In this document: one piece after another, positions 7,388 through 10,156 of the stretch
How the letters are laid out: each line of letters starts with the position of its first letter
How positions within the stretch are numbered: the stretch's first letter is position 1
NCBI GenBank assembly: GCA_016198545.1
Contig: JACQIJ010000174.1
Span: forward strand, 1 to 10,156
DNA: 10,156 bases
Reading direction: 5' to 3'
Origin: Pseudomonadota bacterium
GTDB lineage: Bacteria; Pseudomonadota; Alphaproteobacteria; Micavibrionales; Micavibrionaceae
The notes under the pieces: model-generated
Seen by the model: the letters and a program-made list of their open reading frames with translations, nothing else
Told to the model about the DNA's origin: nothing
The model's database searches: none
Translations under genes and position numbers: made by a program

Positions 7388-7984
7388 TTATTTACCATCA
7401 AACTCCGCGAGGATCTTGTCGATATCGTCCTGCGTTACGCCCTTGCCCGGCAACTGCGGGCCATTCAGAAGGTCTGCATCCGTAATCGGTTTCTTGACCG
7501 CCTCCAATGCGCCGCTATCAGGAAGCCTCGCTCCAAGAACGGCAAGAAGAGTCGTTACCTTCTCGTCGATATGCTTCAGGGTCCTCACAACCTTAGTAAT
7601 GCGCTGCCCCGTAATATCCTGAAAAGAGCACGCCTCAAAAACTTTTGTAATCGCAGCCTCCACCTTCGCAGATACCTCCGGCGGCATATTCTTCAATTCC
7701 CCTTGCACCACCTCACAGGAATCCATGATGGTTCCGGTCGCCTCTTCAGTTGCCAAGACAACTGCATCAAGCTCATCCGTAACCATAGGCAAGTGCTTGT
7801 CTTTTATGTCGCCCGGCCTTACGGCCTTTATTTCATTGCGGGCATCCTCGATAACCTGCTTCAGTTTCGACAGTTCGCTGAAAAATATGGATCGTACATC
7901 GCCTTCCGACCGGGAAAGCTTCGATATCACGGTATTGATAATACCTACCACCTGTTCCTTGTGATAACCGGGATTGTCCGCCAT
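7388..7984 (-). CDS. cheZ: chemotaxis protein phosphatase CheZ
   Basis: CheZ dephosphorylates CheY-P and so ends the motor-switching signal. The 198-residue protein is predicted to be a long helical hairpin. Its core carries ACSFQDITGQRITKVVRTLK at 118-137. Asp123 and Gln127 match E. coli CheZ Asp143 and Gln147, the residue pair that contacts and activates water at the CheY active site. Another conserved helix holds VTDELDAVVLATEEATGTIM (68-87). A flexible linker leads to a C-terminal CheY-tethering peptide, TQDDIDKILAEF (184-195). It lies directly downstream of cheY (41-bp gap), as is common for this pair. The ATG at 7984 has GGAG about 8 nt upstream. All key residues are present, so it should be active. 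Confidence 0.93.
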   Translation of the reverse strand: MADNPGYHKEQVVGIINTVISKLSRSEGDVRSIFFSELSKLKQVIEDARNEIKAVRPGDIKDKHLPMVTDELDAVVLATEEATGTIMDSCEVVQGELKNMPPEVSAKVEAAITKVFEACSFQDITGQRITKVVRTLKHIDEKVTTLLAVLGARLPDSGALEAVKKPITDADLLNGPQLPGKGVTQDDIDKILAEFDGK

Positions 7985-8025
7985 AATTCTTGCTCCGTTG
8001 ATTTTTAAGTCCGCCAGAACGATGC

Positions 8026-8415
8026 TCAGAATTCTCCCAGCACGCTGGTCATTTTCATTTTGAGCGTCTCCGCATTGAACGGTTTTACAATATAATTGTT
8101 GACCCCGGCTTCCTTGGCAGCGATCACGTTTTCGGTTTTGCTCTCAGCCGTTACCATGATGAATGGGACAGCCTTATGATTATCATTCGACGAACGCACG
8201 GTCTTAAGGAGTTCAAGACCCGTCATCGGCTCCATGTTCCAGTCTGAGATGACAAGTCCGTATTTTTTATTGCGCATCAGATCGAGCGCCATCTTGCCGT
8301 CCGTCGCTTCATCAACATTCTTGAACCCAAGCTGACTCAGCAAATTCTTGATAATCCTCAGCATCGTCTTGTAATCGTCAACGATAAGGATGTTCATGTT
8401 CTTGTCGACAGTCAC
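8026..8415 (-). CDS. cheY: chemotaxis response regulator CheY
   Basis: This is a single receiver-domain protein of 129 residues with no output domain, the usual CheY size. It carries the acidic pair Asp13-Asp14 (IVDDYKTM), the phospho-acceptor Asp58 in VISDWNMEPMTG, Thr89 (MVTAES), Tyr108 as the switch aromatic, and Lys111 (VKPF). It should accept phosphate from CheA and bind FliM, whose gene lies just upstream in this cluster. The start is GTG at 8413-8415, chosen because AAGGAG at 8423-8428 lies 7 nt upstream; the next in-frame ATG is six codons later. It is followed by cheZ after 41 bp and preceded by a 147-bp gap that may hold its own promoter. CheA is not in the window. Confidence 0.95.
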   Translation of the reverse strand: MTVDKNMNILIVDDYKTMLRIIKNLLSQLGFKNVDEATDGKMALDLMRNKKYGLVISDWNMEPMTGLELLKTVRSSNDNHKAVPFIMVTAESKTENVIAAKEAGVNNYIVKPFNAETLKMKMTSVLGEF

Positions 8416-8422
8416 AGCTCTT

Positions 8423-8428
8423 CTCCTT
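8423..8428 (-). promoter_or_regulatory. strong Shine-Dalgarno of cheY, supporting a GTG start
   Basis: On the minus strand AAGGAG is followed by 7 nt and then GTG (8415-8413). This near-perfect site at ideal spacing supports the GTG start over the in-frame ATG six codons later. Confidence 0.75.
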
Positions 8429-8462
8429 GCTACCTGATTGTATTGCGAAATACCGCTTCTGA

Positions 8463-8509
8463 AATTATGCCCCGAAAATGATTAACACGGTATGAATTCA
8501 TCCCCGAAA
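8463..8509. repeat. pair of imperfect 15-bp direct repeats upstream of cheY
   Basis: AATTATGCCCCGAAA (8463-8477) and AATTCATCCCCGAAA (8495-8509) match at 12 of 15 positions. Their starts are 32 bp apart, about three helical turns. They lie between the candidate -10 and the cheY start. A 10-bp palindrome, ATGAATTCAT (8492-8501), overlaps the second copy. The function is unknown; a regulator binding site is possible. Confidence 0.4.
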
Positions 8510-8530
8510 CCACCCCGCGTAACAGAAAAT

Positions 8531-8559
8531 ATAATGAATATGAAATGATTTGATTGCAA
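8531..8559 (-). promoter_or_regulatory. weak candidate sigma70-type promoter for cheY-cheZ
   Basis: Read on the minus strand, TTGCAA (8559-8554) is followed by a 17-bp AT-rich spacer and CATTAT (8536-8531). Each box matches its consensus at about four of six positions. It lies just after the motE stop and would give a leader of about 115 nt to cheY. No sigma28 or sigma54 promoter was seen in the gap. The evidence is spacing and base composition only. Confidence 0.3.
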
Positions 8560-8562
8560 TAG

Positions 8563-9315
8563 CTACTGCACAGGCAAGCCTGGCATTTGCTGCTGCTGCG
8601 CCATCAGGATAGTAACGGATCGCGCCCTGTCGGCATCCATTTCAGCCAGAATTGGCGCAGTTTTACGCTCCGACATATTGGTCATAACCTTTATAAGCAC
8701 GTCCATATCCAGCGTGTTGAAAATGCGTGCCGCATCCTTGGCCTTCATGCCTTCGTATATTTTTACAAGGCTGTCGAGACGCCCGGCCTCCTCCTCTGAC
8801 TGCTTTTTCAGAAGACCCTCTATCTCGTTACGAATAACTGTCAGTTCGCGAAGCTTTTGCTCCAGCTCTCTTTCTCCGGCTTTCAGCAAAGCCTCTCTCT
8901 GCGATAACTCCTTTTCCCTTTTTTCCAGGCCCTCGCGGCGTACGGATAAATCCTTATATATCTCAAACTGCACATCCGACATATCGATCGCCGTATCGCC
9001 TGCGTCCTGCCAGCCCTTCTCAGGAACAGCAATGACTTCATGCCCGCCACCCCCCTCTTTTTCGGCATTGATCTCCGGGCCCGGGGGCAGCGGCGGCGTA
9101 CCTTTTGTTTCTTCGCCATCATGATGACCGCCTGTGGAATCTTCCTGCATCGGCGGCGGGGTCGCGGCCGACCCGGCCGCTTCTTCATGATGCTGCGCAA
9201 AAGCAGAACCTGCGTGCATGCGCGCACCCGAGACCAGTTCTCCCATCCGCACCGTAAAGGAAAGGAACGCTACAAGGACAAGCAAAGGCAAAAGGCGTAT
9301 GCGACCATATATCAT
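8563..9315 (-). CDS. motE: MotE-type flagellar protein (MgtE N-domain-like)
   Basis: The 250-residue product begins with a hydrophobic segment (about 5-22), acting as a signal peptide or anchor and placing the rest in the periplasm. A low-complexity linker (about 35-100) rich in Pro, Gly, Glu and His follows, then a long charged coiled coil (about 120-175). The C-terminal module is LVKIYEGMKAKDAARIFNTL followed by LAEMDADRARSVTILMA. That module is the MgtE_N/FliG-like helical repeat typical of MotE. In rhizobia, MotE is described as a periplasmic chaperone for the motor protein MotC; the role here is inferred. The start is placed at the ATG at 9315, which shares one base with the upstream TGA (TGATG). 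A GTG one codon earlier (9318) is an alternative with a 4-nt overlap. Either way, coupling to the DUF6468 gene is tight. Confidence 0.8.
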   Translation of the reverse strand: MIYGRIRLLPLLVLVAFLSFTVRMGELVSGARMHAGSAFAQHHEEAAGSAATPPPMQEDSTGGHHDGEETKGTPPLPPGPEINAEKEGGGGHEVIAVPEKGWQDAGDTAIDMSDVQFEIYKDLSVRREGLEKREKELSQREALLKAGERELEQKLRELTVIRNEIEGLLKKQSEEEAGRLDSLVKIYEGMKAKDAARIFNTLDMDVLIKVMTNMSERKTAPILAEMDADRARSVTILMAQQQQMPGLPVQ

Positions 9316-9866
9316 CACGCCACCCCGCCGGCATCCGTTTTCTTTCTGCCTTTCACGCGGCCGCCGGATTGCAATGCCTCGTAAAGTTCCCGCTCCGCAC
9401 GGCTGCGGACATCATTGCCGGACAGACCCTCCGGGTTTAAAAAATCTTCTTCTTCGAAAGATCCGCCGCTTTCCTGCTCAAACTCCGGATCGCGGATAGC
9501 AAAAGACGGTTTTTCAGGAGGTTCTGCCACTGTTTTTCGCCTCCTCTGCGCGGCGCTTTCAAGCCGTCCGGCGATATTGTTGCCGGATTCGGACATGATC
9601 TCGAGTTCCTCGGCAAGGGATTTCGCTTCATTTATCATGCCCTGCAGATCGCGGCCCGCCTCCCTTGCCGCATTCCGCAGCCCGGAAATGGCAGCCTCGG
9701 CCATACCGACATTGCGCGCCAGATCATTGACAAGATTGTCCATATCCCGCTTTCCTTCACGAAAATCGCGCAAATTCAGCGACAGGCGCGCCGTAAAAAA
9801 AATCACCGCGGCCAGCAGAAACAGGATCAGAATATCAAGCACAAGAAAAAGGACGCTTCCGGACAT
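9315..9866 (-). CDS. DUF6468 flagellar-cluster membrane protein
   Basis: The 183-residue product has one N-terminal membrane segment (about 5-25, LFLVLDILILFLLAAVIFF). An amphipathic coiled-coil region (about 30-105) follows, with RLSLNLRDFREGKRDMDNLV and AEAAISGLRNAAREAGRDLQ. The C-terminal tail is acidic and disordered and ends in a basic patch. This layout, sandwiched between fliM and a MotE-type gene, matches the uncharacterised DUF6468 family of alphaproteobacterial flagellar clusters. The ATG at 9866 overlaps the fliM stop by one base (TGATG), with AAGGG about 10 nt upstream. A TTG one codon earlier (9869) is less likely. The biochemical role is unknown; its position suggests motor assembly or stator function. 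Confidence 0.72.
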   Translation of the reverse strand: MSGSVLFLVLDILILFLLAAVIFFTARLSLNLRDFREGKRDMDNLVNDLARNVGMAEAAISGLRNAAREAGRDLQGMINEAKSLAEELEIMSESGNNIAGRLESAAQRRRKTVAEPPEKPSFAIRDPEFEQESGGSFEEEDFLNPEGLSGNDVRSRAERELYEALQSGGRVKGRKKTDAGGVA

Positions 9867-10156
9867 CAATGATCATCCCTTTCGGGCGGTATGTATTTCT
9901 CCACGCGGACGGCGATATGTTTCTGCCGCTGGCCAACGGGGCCTTTAAACATTGGAAAATGACCGCACCTTAACTCCAGCTCGTCGTTTACATCGGTGTT
10001 GAATATGATTCTCGTTCCGATTTTCCAGTTTAGAAGCTCATTGAGAGGAATTGTCATTTCACCTAAAAGCGCAGAAAGCTGCACTTCCGTTTTATAAAGC
10101 TCCTGCGTCAGGTGGCTTTCCCAAATCGAGTCACGACCGAACTTTTCGCCCATGAA
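9866..10156 (-). CDS. fliM: flagellar motor switch protein FliM, C-terminal part (runs off window)
   Basis: FliM is the C-ring switch subunit that binds CheY-P and sets rotation direction. Only the last 96 codons are present, and the frame stays open through the window edge at 10156. The Met at 10153 is internal (F-M-G-E-K-F-G-R-D). Visible are GEKFGRDSIWESHLTQEL, then the SpoA/FliN-like C-terminal domain: TEVQLSALLGEMTIPLNELL, then LELRCGHFPMFKG, then GQRQKHIAVRVEKYI. The ELRCG and P-M-F-x-G motifs are characteristic of FliM. The expected N-terminal CheY-binding peptide and the CheC-like middle domain lie beyond the window. It is the most upstream gene of the minus-strand run and is coupled to the DUF6468 gene by a one-base overlap. 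Confidence 0.93.
   Translation of the reverse strand, partial: FMGEKFGRDSIWESHLTQELYKTEVQLSALLGEMTIPLNELLNWKIGTRIIFNTDVNDELELRCGHFPMFKGPVGQRQKHIAVRVEKYIPPERDDH

Noticed and set aside
7217..8008. Plus-strand open frame of 263 codons across cheZ and the motB-like gene
   Set aside because: It lies antisense to CheZ with its catalytic residues intact, and crosses a gene boundary. No domain is recognisable, so it is a shadow frame.
1..10156. CRISPR arrays, tRNA or rRNA genes, insertion sequences, integrases or defence systems
   Set aside because: None were seen. Apart from the EVE fragment at the edge, which is too short to define any defence locus, the window is ordinary motility and repair genes plus one unknown.

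Overview
The window looks like a fragment of an alphaproteobacterial genome. The strongest clue is the gene order fliM, DUF6468, MotE-type, which I know from alphaproteobacterial flagellar clusters. A CheY/CheZ pair, a MotB gene and an alphaproteobacterial-looking RecG C-terminus agree with it. A deep-branching Rhodospirillales- or Micavibrio-like lineage is my guess from gene order only.

Layout: (1) Positions 1 to about 133 hold a minus-strand fragment of an EVE-domain protein. It is fused abruptly to the helicase half of recG (to 1357, plus strand), whose N-terminal wedge domain is absent. The edge therefore looks like a chimeric junction, either an assembly artefact or a rearrangement. (2) Positions 1358-1488 are an AT-rich gap with several promoter-like boxes. 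(3) Positions 1489-2805 (plus) encode an unrecognised 438-residue soluble protein with a possible LPD7-like segment and a possible C-terminal winged helix. (4) From 10156 down to 2815, everything reads on the minus strand as a flagellar motor and chemotaxis block. In transcription order it is fliM (3' part), a DUF6468 membrane protein, a MotE-type protein, a 147-bp gap, cheY, cheZ, a degenerate MotB-like protein, a full MotB, and a 963-residue exported TPR protein. The TPR gene converges on the 438-residue gene with only 9 bp between them.

How the genes fit together: FliM is the C-ring switch protein that receives CheY-P, CheY is the response regulator, and CheZ removes its phosphate. MotB is the peptidoglycan-anchored stator subunit that carries the proton-binding Asp. 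MotE-type proteins are linked to stator or periplasmic motor assembly in rhizobia. No motA, cheA or methyl-accepting receptor lies in the window, so those partners must be elsewhere. The least understood parts are the second MotB-like protein, which lacks the channel Asp and a normal OmpA signature, and the large periplasmic TPR protein at the end of the run. Together they suggest a lineage-specific elaboration of the stator, which is an inference from synteny and architecture. No RNA genes, CRISPR arrays, insertion sequences or integrase genes were seen.
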